Shown piece by piece: positions 43,401 to 54,219 of a stretch of 64,000 bases of DNA. Source of the stretch: Prostheceraeus crozeri. Lineage: Eukaryota; Platyhelminthes; Polycladida; Euryleptidae. Within the stretch, counting starts at the first letter, position 1. Every line of letters begins with the position of its first letter. The DNA is taken from contig CAJQUW010007032.1 of NCBI GenBank assembly GCA_907163375.1, positions 1 through 64,000 of the forward strand. The letters are read 5' to 3'. The notes beneath the pieces were generated by a model that had not been told where the DNA came from, did not search any database, and saw only the letters and a program-made list of their open reading frames with translations. The position numbers and the translations under genes were made by a program.

Positions 43401-45581
43401 AGAATAAAAGTCAGGGCGAACCATGGAGGAAAGAAAGAAAGAACACGCCAAAGCCATTCGTGATTGTGATGTCCTGCGTTCGGAGGTTGCCCACCATACA
43501 TGGGACTCCGGTCACAACGTGAATTTTGACGGGATGAAAGTTATTGACCGGGAGTGCAACTGGCGAAAAAGGATTATCAAAGAGGCCTGGTGGACTCGAC
43601 ATCTGTCCTCATCCAATAAAACTAAGCATCATATCAGTGATTTTTGGTTTCCTTAGCATTTTCTTCCTTTTCTTTACTGTTACTTTCCAGTATTTGTAGA
43701 TAGTATCTTCGTGCCTTATTTTTCTTTTGAAGTCATGTAATTTTAGTCTCTGCTCGTTCGTATTTCTATTGTGTAATTTGTGTCTGACCATTGCAGTATG
43801 AGTGATGTTAATCATCTAATGTGTTTCTGTCATTCGCCTGACGATGGCCGGCTGTGCTGGCTGAAAGTCCTCGCAATAGAAAATCGAGGAATCTAGTAAA
43901 GACCAACTAGTTTTTTTTTTGGCTTCCTTCACAAGATGAATGTATGATTATACAATGAAATATCTTCAGATAGACGTATTAATCCTTACTGATCTTTTTG
44001 AAAACTTTCGTGACATGTGTTTAGAATATTACGGAATAGATCCATGTTATTGTTATTCTACACCAGGTTTAACATGGTTAGCAGGATTAAAACATACTGG
44101 TGTTAAACTTAAACATTATAAAGAAAATACATATGATAAATTATTATTTTTTGAATCTGGGATTAGAGGTGGTGTTTCATCAGTTTTAGGTAATAGATAT
44201 GTTAAATGTTATAATAAGAAAGTAAATCCACAAGAATATGGAATAATGAAACCTTTATCTCCAGAAGAAAAAGAAAAAATATTAGAAATTGTTAACGAAA
44301 CGAGAAGTAGTAGAACGTGAAAATGCAATTGATGAATTCATGAGAGAAAACTATTTGTTATATTATGATTTTAATAGCTTATATTCTTCTTGCATGATAC
44401 AAGAATTACCAACAGGTGAAATGTCGTGGTGTAATATTCTTGATTATCAAAAAACATATGATGGAAATTATAATCATAGTTATATATATGAAGTTGATTT
44501 AGTATATCCTGATTATATAAAAGATAAAACAAAATATTTTCCTTTCTGTCCCGAAAACAAAATTCCCAATATAGAAGATTTTTCAGATTATCAAAAATCT
44601 ATAATGCCTAAAAAATACAGTTCAACAAAAAAACTTATGTTAACACAAAGTAATAAAGGAAAGTATATTATTGAAGGAAGAATGCTAGATTGGTATTTAG
44701 AACATGGAATGATTCTCACTAAAATACATCGAAAACTGTTTTATCAAAAATCTAAATGGTTAAAAAATTATATAGAGTTCAATATTGAAAAACGTAAAAT
44801 AGCTAAAAGAAATAAAGATGATTTTGGAAACGTATTCTTTAAATTAATGAATAATGCATTTTGTGGTATGATTTTGGAAAATGTGCGTAATAGACAAAAT
44901 ATTTAAATAGTTTATGATAAAGAAAGGTTTCAAAATTTAACAAGGAAACCTACATATAAAAGAACTACTAGATTCAGTGATGAACTATGTGCTGTACATT
45001 TACGTCGAATCAGCGTAAAACATGATAAGTTTAATTTTATTGGATTCACTATATTAGAATTAGCTAAACTATTTATGTATAGATTTATATATTATTATTT
45101 AGCACCTGCTTATGGCGAAAACTATAAATTACACTTTACAGATACGGATTCCGTTTTCTTAGAATTAACAATACCATGTAATTCTTCACTTGATGAAGAA
45201 ATTAATAATATAAAAGATATCATTCATCCTTCTGATTTATGTAAAGTAAAAGATGAGTTAGGAAATGAAGATTTCATAACAGAAGCTATATTTTTAAAAT
45301 CTAAATGTTATTGTTATAATACAACTAATAATATTAAAACACATAAGACATTAAAAGGAATTTCAAAGGCATCAGTGGCTAACCAAATAACATTTCAAGA
45401 TTATAAGAATGCATTATTTAATAATGAAATAAAAACAGCATGTAATTATAGAGTTAATTCAACGAAACATAAAATGTATTTAAAAGAGGAACATAAATTA
45501 GCATTAGATCCATTTGATGATAAAAGAAAAATTTTGCCTGATGGAATAACTACTGTACCTTTTAAATTTTTCAATTTCTAA
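40427..45581 (+). pseudogene. protein-primed family B DNA polymerase, interrupted by an insertion
   Basis: Replicative polymerase of the element. It begins with a C2H2-like finger (YCILCKKSC) at 40440. An ESGW-type N-terminal motif lies near 41055. IYCDFEA near 42265 is exonuclease motif I, and CYYCGKEFT with KDHDHLNGLYRGASH is a zinc/HNH-like insert. YNGSKYDFHLVM is exonuclease motif II. After the Penelope-like insertion come motif A (YYDFNSLYSSCM), motif B (FKLMNNAFCG) and motif C (FTDTDSVFLEL). The order and the roughly 5-kb span fit Polinton pPolB. It is broken in several places besides the insertion. Confidence 0.85.
43184..43939 (+). mobile_element. Penelope-like fragment with inverted arms, inserted in the polymerase gene
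   Basis: The 12-bp duplication ATGTATGATTAT flanks it (43172-43183 and 43940-43951). Inverted arms of about 200 bp (43215-43412, 43738-43936) enclose a plus-strand coding fragment, 43423-43656, with RSEVAHHTWDSGHNVNF and NWRKRIIKEAWWTR. This resembles the C-terminal part of the GIY-YIG endonuclease of Penelope-like elements. Inverted terminal arms and variable-length target duplications are known for that group. Only this fragment remains, so the copy is not autonomous. Confidence 0.7.
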
Positions 45582-45655
45582 AATAGTTAAATTTAATAAA
45601 ATATAAAATAATATGAAATAATATAATAATATAATATAAAAATATAATATAAAAA

Positions 45656-46445
45656 ATGGATAAAATTGAAGCTGATAAACAAAAAAGAATCCAACAATTA
45701 GATGAGTTAATAAAACAAAGAAATATTATGAAAGAAAATCATCTTCAACATAGAATGAAAAAAGCTGGTATACGATCTGATATGTTTGATCAAGTAAAAT
45801 TAAATGAAGAAGTAAAAACTGATTATGTAAAAACTGTTGAACCTTTTAAAACTCTTGAAAAAGAATTTAATGAAAAACGTGTTGATATAGCGGATCCAGT
45901 ACTTAAAACACTATTAGATGATTATGGTTTGTTAGAAGCAAACATAGATAAAAAATTACCAAAATCTATGTTTTTTGAACATTCTACTTTCTTTTTAGAT
46001 AAAAAATTATTTGCAAGATTTTATCTTGGCGGAAAAGAAATATTTCCACAACCTTTACGGGGGTTAATTTTTACACCAGATAATTCACCTATTAGTTTAG
46101 ATAGAATTTTTGTTGAACTTTTAAGAGGAGCAGATTTAAAAATTATGCTGTAGAAGATCTTATAAAATATGAAGCTATGTTAGATACAGTTGGTGTATAA
46201 AGATTTAGTTTCATAGATTAGGTTCATCGGGAGTAAAAGTAGGAAAAGGTTTTAAAACAGAAACAACTGTATTTTTACCAGATGATCCACAAGAATTACT
46301 AAATAAATTAAATATTTTAATATCTGCAATAAAAGAAGGACATAATTCTAGTTTCAATGAAATTCATGCTATATTGAAAAGACTGTTAGAAATGAAGATC
46401 CTCAAGGAAGAGGATTACAAAAGTATAGCTGAAATATTTTGTTTC
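45656..46445 (+). pseudogene. unrecognised Polinton C protein downstream of polymerase
   Basis: A charged helix at the start (MDKIEADKQKRIQQLDELIKQ... type), then a segment with FEHSTFFLDKKLFARFYLGG. Further on lies a C-terminal region to about 46445 with FLPDDPQELLNKLNILI and a helix. I recall similar C-terminal blocks (pattern LPxDPxEL followed by paired helices) in repeated invertebrate Polinton proteins but know no function. It is broken in one or two places. Confidence 0.4.
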
Positions 46446-46588
46446 TAATTTTTATAAAAAAACATTTTATTTTTAATTTTTATAAAAAAATATTTTATTT
46501 TTAATTTTTATAAAAAAATATTTTATTTTTTATTTTTTATAAAAAAATTTTCATGAAAAAATATTTAATAAAATGTTTTTTATAATAA

Positions 46589-47392
46589 ATGTCTTCGAGA
46601 GAAATATCATCAGCAGAACTAGAACAAATTAATTATCATTTAAAAAATCTAACAGAGATTTTGGGTTCATCAAAATTTAGTACGAAGTTAAAAAAAATAA
46701 CAACTACTTCATCACACACTTGTAATTTGGAACCAATTCTACATTTGGAACAAAATAAAAATTATCAAATTGCATTGACTAGTTTCTCCACATTTAACAC
46801 TATTCAAAACGTTATCAAAGATGTGAATGACCAATTTAGATATTCTACTGATAAAGGTAAAACATGGAAAATACTAACTTTCCTTCCTGGTTCTTACGAA
46901 GTTGAATCAATATCAAATGAAATTAAGAGACATTTAGGTATACCATTTAAAGATAAGAAACAATTACATTTTGCAGTTGAACCGGCAGTTAATCAATTTT
47001 CTCTTACTTTAGACGAAAATCATCAAGTTGATTTTAATCATGATAGATCATTGTCAAAGCTATTAGGATTTAATAAACAAACCTATAGTCAAGGTTATCA
47101 TTTAAGTGAGAAGATTCCAAAAATAACTGAAATAAATTCAATTGTTGTACATTGTGACATTATTGAAGGAGGATATATAAATGGTAAATTGTCAAAGTTA
47201 TTATTCTGTTTTCCAGCTTTGACTGTACCCATTGGTTATAGATTAAATGTATTTCCACAAACATTAATATATTTTCCGATTACAAGAAAAACTATTAACA
47301 ACATTAATATTAGAATCACTGATGAGAAAGGACAAGAAATAAATTTTAGAGGTGAAGAGATTATGATAGATCTTTTGGTTCGAGAAGTTTAA
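46589..47392 (+). CDS. Polinton structural protein (spike/penton-like module)
   Basis: A 267-residue protein. After a helical start, the module KILTFLPGSYEVESISNEIKRHLG, LSKLLGFN and a C-terminal beta region (INSIVVHCDIIEGGYING; YFPITRKTINNINIRITDE) match the multi-module protein and the fibre head of element B. This family is widespread in animal Polintons and probably forms vertex or spike parts, which is an inference. It lies between the unknown gene and the ATPase. The frame looks whole. Confidence 0.65.
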   Translation: MSSREISSAELEQINYHLKNLTEILGSSKFSTKLKKITTTSSHTCNLEPILHLEQNKNYQIALTSFSTFNTIQNVIKDVNDQFRYSTDKGKTWKILTFLPGSYEVESISNEIKRHLGIPFKDKKQLHFAVEPAVNQFSLTLDENHQVDFNHDRSLSKLLGFNKQTYSQGYHLSEKIPKITEINSIVVHCDIIEGGYINGKLSKLLFCFPALTVPIGYRLNVFPQTLIYFPITRKTINNINIRITDEKGQEINFRGEEIMIDLLVREV

Positions 47393-47457
47393 TTTTCTTC
47401 TTCTTCTTTAAAAATAAAAATAAAAATAAAATAAAAATAATTTTTTTTTATTAAAAA

Positions 47458-48202
47458 TGAGTGAAGTACCACCATTAAATAAAAAAAACTTACATTTAAT
47501 CATCATCCAAATTTATCTAATAAAGTTTTGTCAGTTATTTGTGGAATATCAGGATGTGGAAAAACATATTTATTATTTAAAATTCTCACGACTCCAAATT
47601 TTTTGGATTATAATAATCTTATAATTTATACAACAACGGCAGAACAACCCGTCTATCAATTTTTAAAATATGGATTTGAAAATAATCTTAAAAAAACAGC
47701 AATTGCTTCCCTATTTGAAGAATATGAAAAATCTGAATATGAAGAAGAATTAAGTTCGTGGTGTGAGGAAGCAGCAAAAAATAATCAGTTAGTAGAATCT
47801 GATAAAAATAAACACATAAAGATACAATTAATAGATGATAGTGGTAATATGCAAGATCCTAGTAAACTAGATAAAAGAATGAAACATTGTGTAATTTTTG
47901 ATGATTGTGTTAATGATAGAAATCAGTCAGTTCAGAGAAATTATTTCACAAGAGGTAGACATAATAACTGTAGTGTTTTTTATTTAACACAAAGTATGTA
48001 TTCATTAGACGGAAGTGTTATTAGAAAGAATGCAAATATATTTATACTATTTGAAATAAATGCAAGAAACTTAAGTGATTTGTTAAGAGATTTATGTATA
48101 AGTGATAAAGATGAATTTAAACAATCGTGTAACAATGCTTGGTCAAAAGATTATGGGTTCATTACAATTAATATTGATAAAAAATTCATGATGGAGTTAT
48201 AG
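47458..48202 (+). pseudogene. packaging ATPase (FtsK/A32 type), element C
   Basis: Motor for DNA packaging. GISGCGKTYLLF is the Walker A loop and KHCVIFDDCVND the Walker B strand. RNYFTRGRHNNCSVFYLTQS is the sensor region and is highly characteristic of the A32-like family. The frame 47528-48202 covers the motor, and the likely ATG is at 47458, upstream of the Walker A loop. It compares well with the partial gene of element A. It may be broken near its start. Confidence 0.8.
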
Positions 48203-48596
48203 AACAATTGTTTACCGAGTGATAAAATATACAAATATAGTGTTATAATATTTTTTGTTATTATTATCAGCTCTAATTTTATCCATTTCTGAAATAAAAT
48301 ATTTGAGTTTTGTGGTAACATTGGAATACAATAAAGACATTTTACTGAACAAATTATTTTTTTATTGCTTTATTGTCTGACATCTTTTCGTCTAAAGTTT
48401 TGTTTAATAAATTTTTGCTTAAAGTCAACTTTTTTTAGTTCTTCTAAAAAAATTTTATCATTTTCTTCATTAGAAATTTTACCATCACAAAAAGTTTTAT
48501 CATCCTATTTCTTTTTATCACCAACTTTTTCGGACTGTAATTGAAATGATATTTAATTAGCTTCATAAGGGATTTGATCAAATTTTTCAATCTCAT

Positions 48597-49076
48597 CTAA
48601 CGTAATAACATTATCATCACAGACTCTTTGAAAATAATAATGTAGTTTATCATAGACTTCTTTAATATGTAAATGTTTATTTTTAATGATTTTCGTTTCT
48701 TTGATATTAAAGATTTTTCTAACATTGTAATAAATGAAGTTGTAAAAACACCCGTACCTGTTAAAGCAGTAGTAACTACTGGAATTACTAAAAAACCTGA
48801 AGATATAACAATTGTTAAAGCACCTAAAGTTATTGTTAAGAATATGCCGATTCCTTGTGTTACATTCTTAACTTTAGACCATCTCTTTCTCAACTTTTTA
48901 TAATGCTCTAATCTTAATAATAATTGAGATTCCTTATCTTTTATATAACGTACTCTATCCTTGTGTTTTTCTTTATTCATTTTTTCAATGTCCATTTCAT
49001 ATGATAACGAAGGATATATTCTCGAGGTTCCTTCCACTTTTGTTTCTTCCATTTTTAAAGAAATATTACTAGACAC
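48597..49076 (-). CDS. two-helix membrane protein with coiled coil
   Basis: A 159-residue protein. A charged N-terminal coiled coil (residues 25-70) is followed by two apolar segments (about 75-115, including IGIFLTITLGALTIVI and VIPVVTTALTGTGVF). A basic C-terminal helix then follows. Proteins with this layout are common in animal Polintons, with no proven function. An envelope or host-membrane role is inferred. A related piece of the same coding DNA, covering the first apolar segment, exists at the opposite end of the element (31915-32015). The frame looks whole. Confidence 0.55.
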   Translation of the reverse strand: MSSNISLKMEETKVEGTSRIYPSLSYEMDIEKMNKEKHKDRVRYIKDKESQLLLRLEHYKKLRKRWSKVKNVTQGIGIFLTITLGALTIVISSGFLVIPVVTTALTGTGVFTTSFITMLEKSLISKKRKSLKINIYILKKSMINYIIIFKESVMIMLLR

Positions 49077-49079
49077 ATA

Positions 49080-49605
49080 ATTTTAGTTATCTCATATTTT
49101 AAAACCTGAGAAATGGATAAAATTCATGAATTTAGACGTTTTTAAAAATTCCAATTTTTCTGATGTTGTGTCTTGGAACGGTCATGATTTGGGAGAGAAA
49201 ATAATTATAATTCTCAAATTTGAGATTTTTAGCTTTTATAATTTTTTCTGATGTTGTGTCTTGGAACGGTAATGATTTGAGCAATGAAAAGAAAAAAAAT
49301 ATGATCTCAAATTTGAGATTTTGAAAAATTTGAAAAATTGGGTATTTTTAAAAACGTCTAAATTTACGTATGAATTTAGGTCTTCATAACCTGAAAAAAT
49401 GACAAAAATTCTTACCCAATTTTTTTCAGAAAAAAATCATAACATTTTAAATACCCCTAAATTTACAAATTTAGGTCTTAAAAACCTGAAAAGTAACCAA
49501 AATTCTTAAATTTAGTCGTTTTTAAAAATGCCCAATTTTTCAAATTTTTCAAAATCTCAAATTTGAGATCATATTTTTTTTTCTTTTCATTGCTCAAATC
49601 ATGAC
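49080..49605. repeat. right terminal inverted repeat of C
   Basis: Inverted counterpart of 31400-31890. It contains two copies of the GTGTCTTGGAACGGT module and long CTCAAATTTGAGAT palindromes. The outermost 60-100 bases differ between the two ends. Confidence 0.85.
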
Positions 49606-49620
49606 CGTTCCATTACTAAT

Positions 49621-49710
49621 GCTTTTACTCCAAATGCAATACAATCAATTGAAAAATTAATGGATTTGATTGCTGACAGCTTGGCTTCGCAGAGAGCTGC
49701 GACGAAATAG
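49621..49710 (+). pseudogene. coding fragment right of element C
   Basis: The frame AFTPNAIQSIEKLMDLIAD continues the type of protein seen left of element C (31180-31377) and ends in a stop near 49710. It supports insertion of C into an older repeated gene. Confidence 0.4.
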
Positions 49711-49829
49711 TCAGTGATTCACTTTGTGCATCCGTCTTGGAATACTTCAAGGATTTTTGTGACTTCCTGAGGTTACGTTTATCAAGGTTGCGGATGTCAT
49801 ATGCGGATGTCGGCACGGTGCTCCGAAAA

Positions 49830-51240
49830 TCACTTTAACCTTAAAAAATTGTCCATCAAATCTCAAAGTTGTTTCTAAATCAAAATTTTACGTAGAATCC
49901 GAATTTTGCATTTTAAAAATAATCTATCAAGCTCATCAAAAAATATTTGCAATTCATTGATCGGAATCGATCTGATTGATTAGTAGTGATTGATTTTTGT
50001 TAGGATAACGTATGAAATTCATGTAGTGAGTTTTTCTAGATCAAAATTGTCCGTAGAAAATGATTTTAGTACTTAAAAGTTCATTCAATACCTTCTTTAA
50101 TGTTGTAGATGATTTATTGATCAGAATCCATCTGATTGATTGGTGGTGGTTGATTTACGCTGGGATATCAGCTTAAGTTTATGAACACTTAAAATGTCAT
50201 GAGATGCATTGTTTGTATCTTATAGATGATTATTTTTTGATATACATGTACATGTAGTGATGCATTATCTTCTTCATGTATACATAACGCATAGTTAAGT
50301 GCAGATATCTCTGGTCTTCGAATGATCTCAGTGTATTATATGAAAAAATATCACACGGAAATTATCATGAATTCCTAGATGACTAAATATCACAAATCTA
50401 TAGTTTGAAGAGCTGGGGTTCAAAAAAAGGTCTGTTAGTGTGTCGCTATAAGCACATAAAAGAATTGCTTCATAATTTTGCGAAATATAAGCTTAGATTG
50501 GAGGTTTGTATGATTCCTATAATAGGGTCCATCGACGAATTCCATCTTTATTGAGCGCATACTGTAATCTGACACTTGATGTAATGTATAATATATATGT
50601 GTATAATATGCGCATACTGTAATCTATCACATTGATGACGATGCCTCGCTTGGTGGTATGTTATGCTCCTTAACCTGCCACAGCAAGATTTCACGACTTC
50701 GGTCATGTGCATTGATTAAAGGACGCAGAATTTTCTTTAATCATTGAGCAACCCCGAAGGACATGTTTGATTCTTGATGCTACTATAAGTTAACTTATTC
50801 TTAGAAGAAGTCATAAAATGCACAATTTTTAGCTGACAAACTTTGAATGCTATCAGAGCTAGACGGACCATTGAAACATATGCATTTTATCAGAGTCATG
50901 CTATTTTCAATATGATATGTTATCATGATATATTTCAAAATTTTCTTGCTTTCCATGCCCGTCATTGGGAAATGAGTAGTAAGTTAGAAAACAACAACTT
51001 GGCACCATTGATGTACATGTAGTGGTAGACTAAACAGAATTGATGGAAATTCACGCCGTCTTCACGTGGTAAATGGCTCGAATGAAGATGAATGAATTTG
51101 GATATTTCCATGGACTTCTGTATGGATTTCCATAGCATCTAGAAATCTATGGTTATTGCCTGATATATTCTGTGTATTATGTACATAACAAACGGAAAAA
51201 ATCAGATATCCCACTCCAAATTACAGGTAAAACTATGCGT
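49830..51240. other. no gene seen
   Basis: AT-rich, without a supported gene. A divergent duplication of about 45 bp containing ATCTGATTGATT(A/G)GT occurs at 49956 and 50115. ATGCGCATACTGTAATCT-type copies lie near 50557 and 50610. Confidence 0.5.
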
Positions 51241-51244
51241 CATG

Positions 51245-51355
51245 ATAGATACCATACGATATTTTCAAGTATTATCCTATAACAAACTCCGGTCTGCGGC
51301 CGTCGTTTGTTATGTAGATAATGCTTTCAAATATCGTTTGATATCCTATACTTGA
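51245..51355. repeat. imperfect palindrome 1 (about 110 bp)
   Basis: Centred near 51300. Arms carry ATACGATATTTTCAAGTATTATC and its imperfect complement, with ATAACAAAC/GTTTGTTAT closest to a GC-rich tip. It lies about 140 bp upstream of the Crypton coding region. Confidence 0.75.
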
Positions 51356-51366
51356 TATACACGTAG

Positions 51367-51470
51367 TAGATAACTCATGACGCTGGAGGGAGATATCTGT
51401 TTAAATCCCGACAGCCGAAGGCTGTCGGGATTTAAGTTTGATATCTCACTCCATGGTCATGAGTTATCTA
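51367..51470. repeat. palindrome 2 (104 bp)
   Basis: Centred at 51418. The inner 31 bases, AAATCCCGACAGCC-GAA-GGCTGTCGGGATTT, are perfect. The outer arms TAGATAACTCATGAC and GTCATGAGTTATCTA are perfect complements with a few mismatches between. Confidence 0.9.
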
Positions 51471-51491
51471 TGTTAAACCATAGGATTCAAT

Positions 51492-52387
51492 ATGTCACCT
51501 TCAGGGATCTATTTAGATATATACCGGACAAAAAATAAATCCCGGACGCTATTTCATAACACGAAGTTTGGATGCTACGATGAGGATCGCTACGAGAAAT
51601 GGTGTAGGGCTGCAGCGCAAACACGCAGAAATCATTTCAGAAGAGGAAGAAAAGAAGATGTGGACTTCTGTTTTCGGAGATGAAAGTCCTTCGCAGCTAA
51701 TCAAGACGCTACGCTGTTCTACCTAAATGGAATACATTTCGCTTTAAGAGGTGGAAGTGAGCACACTGAGTTGACAATTGACCAATTCGAAGCGACAGAA
51801 AGAAACGGTAAACGCTGCCTCATTTACAGTGAGAAATTTTCCAAGACATTTAGTGGAGGCTTAAGGGATATGCGAAAATCTACAAAGAAAGTTGTTCATT
51901 TTGAAAATGTTTCAAGCGACGGGAGGCAAAGTCACATCGATCTTTTCACGAAGTTTATCTCAGTTCGACCGAAAAGAACAACGCGATTTTACCTGCAGCC
52001 GCTCAAAGAACCGAAAGATGGATGCTGGTTTTCAACCAGACCGATTGGCAAAAATTCATTGAGTAAATTTATGAAAGACATCTGTCTGGAATTGATGGCA
52101 GAAAAACTAACCATAGTCTCAGAGCTACCTGTGCGAGTCGCCTATATCAATCGAATGTCGATGAACAACTCATCATGGAGCACACCGGGCATCAAAGTGC
52201 TATTGGAGTTAGCAACTACAAACGAACTAACGACTATCTGTTGTCGAACTACTCAGCTATTTTAGATAGTAAGAAAATTTGTGAAATGGCAAGCGTATCA
52301 ACAACGAATGCATCAACTGCAATGAGACAAAACATAACTTTCAATTTTAACAATGTTCGTAATGTCATTATAAAAAATAACAATTGA
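51492..52387 (+). pseudogene. Crypton-type tyrosine recombinase
   Basis: A DNA transposon gene related to KIAA1958/DUF3504-type recombinases. FYLNGIHFALRGGSEHTEL (near 51720) holds the first active-site Arg region. FYLQPLKEPKDGCWFS and PIGKNSLSKFMKDI follow. In another frame MEHTGHQSAIGVSNYKRT supplies the Gly-His and a catalytic-Tyr-type end, and the protein finishes in an Asn-rich tail at 52387. Frame changes are seen near 51700 and 52150, and a stop near 51680. The segment with the HxxR motif is disturbed, so this copy is inactive. Cryptons usually lack terminal inverted repeats, and none are apparent beyond the palindromes upstream. Confidence 0.7.
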
Positions 52388-52988
52388 CTTACCGTATACA
52401 TTTTACTGGAGTTGAGGTTCGATGTTACGCATCTGCATTTTTCTGATGTATTTTGATATTTTTACGTTCTATGGCATAACTCGTATACCATAGACATTTT
52501 AGTGCTATGGTGTTAAAGTGCTTAAAATATATCCCGGAAGCGCGAGATAAGCATAGTTTTATATCCCGTATTACAGATAACTCCCTCTTCACTATAGTTT
52601 AATGATATATGCCTACTGTTATTCGAAAGGTAATTCATGCAGAGGTGCATGTATTTCTAAAAATAAAGCAATAAAGACGATTTTGAGCAAGATGTTTTTA
52701 AGAAATATACATTTTATTTTTTTACAAGTATCGGTAGTTATAATAATTTATAATCTTTATAATTTCTACACAAAATAGGCCTATTATTTGACATGATCTT
52801 ATTGAACACGTAAAATTCAACGCAGAACTACTTATCTATCAATTCTAGCTGTGTAAATTTAGAAACTATATATCTTTAATGTAATTCTATTCAAAGAATA
52901 ATCGAAAGTGGATTCATGTGACATCACATTTATCAAATTTAACCAGTAAAATGACGCCCATTGTAAGCTTATGCAGAGACAGTGCGCT
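52388..52988. other. no gene seen
   Basis: AT-rich 3' flank of the Crypton gene with AATAAAG at 52665 as a possible polyadenylation signal. No other feature is supported. Confidence 0.4.
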
Positions 52989-53255
52989 TCAAACGATCAA
53001 CAAAAAAACAGGAATGGAAGATGAATTGACTTTGTAATCTTTCCAAATGAATGAAAAATCGCGATGAACTGCTTCAACGGACTGTTCAGAAAATCGACCC
53101 AAACCCTCATTGCGATGCTCGCAAAACTCAGGAACATGCCGTAAAAGGGCACGCACTTTGGGTGTTGCAGAAATGTTGAGGTCTAAATACGAGTTCCTGA
53201 ATTTGTTGATGTCATCCATGTACATGTATATTGCTTCCAAAGAACGATGCAACAA
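52989..53255 (-). pseudogene. fragment of a repeated element protein
   Basis: A minus-strand frame of 88 residues with TPKVRALLRHVPEFCEH and GLGRFSEQSVEAVHRDFSFIW. This pattern (T-PK-H-L, V-FCE, G-G-SEQ-E-H-F-W) recurs in invertebrate repeat-encoded proteins. I do not know its enzymatic role. It is a truncated exon-like piece, and a splice-acceptor-like sequence precedes it near 53260. Confidence 0.4.
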
Positions 53256-53349
53256 CCTGAAAGTTGAAAGGATTAATTAGTTCAATTTGATCAAATATTT
53301 GACAAGAGCTTCATATAGGATTTCCTGTGAACATTCCTCCGTAATAGGC

Positions 53350-53450
53350 AGGGATGCCGTGGGGATGGGGATGAAATGCGGATCCCCATCCCCATGGGGA
53401 TAAGATGGGTATGGGGATAGGTGCTTTCCTCATGAGGATCCCCTCACCTG
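53350..53450. repeat. GGGGAT/ATCCCC-rich low-complexity tract
   Basis: Repeated GGGGATGGGGATG and CCCCATCCCCAT in both orientations. Composition resembles subterminal repeats of some hAT elements, but no matching far end was found. Confidence 0.6.
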
Positions 53451-53694
53451 GGGAATTCTAAGCAGATGGTAAAATTATTTCAATAATTTGAGTAGATGTA
53501 CATTCTGTCGTCAACGTCCAGAAATAGCGTCGACTGCTCATATTCAATTGTGCATTGATTGAACCAGCCACTCATGTGACATTTGAAAACTCGTGATAAT
53601 GAATATTTGACTTCCCTAAAGCACGCGCGCATTAACCGGCAGGTCCTCGTGACCGATGAAATAGGGAATCCAACTTTTGCGCTGTTTTTTGCAA

Positions 53695-54145
53695 GCCGGT
53701 GTAACAGTTTATTTTTACTCCCTGACAAAATTTACTCCCCAGTAAATTTAGCCTATTCGATGCAGTTTGACTCGCTGATTTCAAATCTGTCATTGTTATC
53801 CCACAAAAACCCAGTTTTTGCTCAGTAAATGCGATTTTACTTTTTTGGAAGTCAGTTTGTGAAGTTAGCTGAACCATTTTTTGTTACTGACTACTGTTTT
53901 CTTCAATTCATGCCAGTCCCACCAATTTGAGGTTCCTAAGAACGAATCTGCAATCAGCATTGTGAAATTCTATCTCATATCAGAGATATCTAACTTAAAA
54001 CTCGTCAAATTTACTGGGGGAGTAAATTTTGTGAGGGGGGAGTAAAGATATCCTAGGAAACATTTACTGGGGAGTAAATATATCCTAGGAAAAATTTACT
54101 GGGGAGTAAATTATGGCGGGAGTAAAAATTGACTGGCACACCGGC
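53695..54145. mobile_element. 451-bp MITE with GGGAGTAAAT subterminal repeats
   Basis: Imperfect inverted termini: GCCGGTGTAACAGTTTATTTTTACTCCC at the left, GCCGGTGTGCCAGTCAATTTTTACTCCC read inwards from the right. GGGGAGTAAATTT copies fill the right half. No target duplication was found and there is no coding sequence. Confidence 0.75.
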
Positions 54146-54219
54146 AATGAACAATAAGCAACATAACACCAACGATTTTAGTAGTAACCCCATTGCAGGC
54201 GCAAGCATAAAATGCGAAA

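Larger units (their letters stand above)
31370..49621. mobile_element. Polinton element C, AT-rich, near full length
   Basis: Inverted terminal regions of about 500 bp (31400-31890 and 49080-49605) enclose most of a Polinton gene set. Minus-strand genes from about 38740 leftwards are a fibre-like protein, minor capsid, capsid, pX-like, phospholipase-integrase and the integrase tail. Plus-strand genes rightwards are an unknown pair, DNA polymerase, an unknown, a structural protein and the packaging ATPase. A protease remnant lies at the left and a membrane protein at the right. TACTAATG flanks both sides (31370-31377, 49614-49621). The base composition is far more AT-rich than A or B. The copy has several breaks and one nested insertion but all main modules are still readable. 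Confidence 0.9.

Noticed and set aside
31400-49605. LTR retrotransposon with terminal repeats
   Set aside because: The terminal repeats are inverted, not direct, and the internal genes are of Polinton type with no gag-pol.
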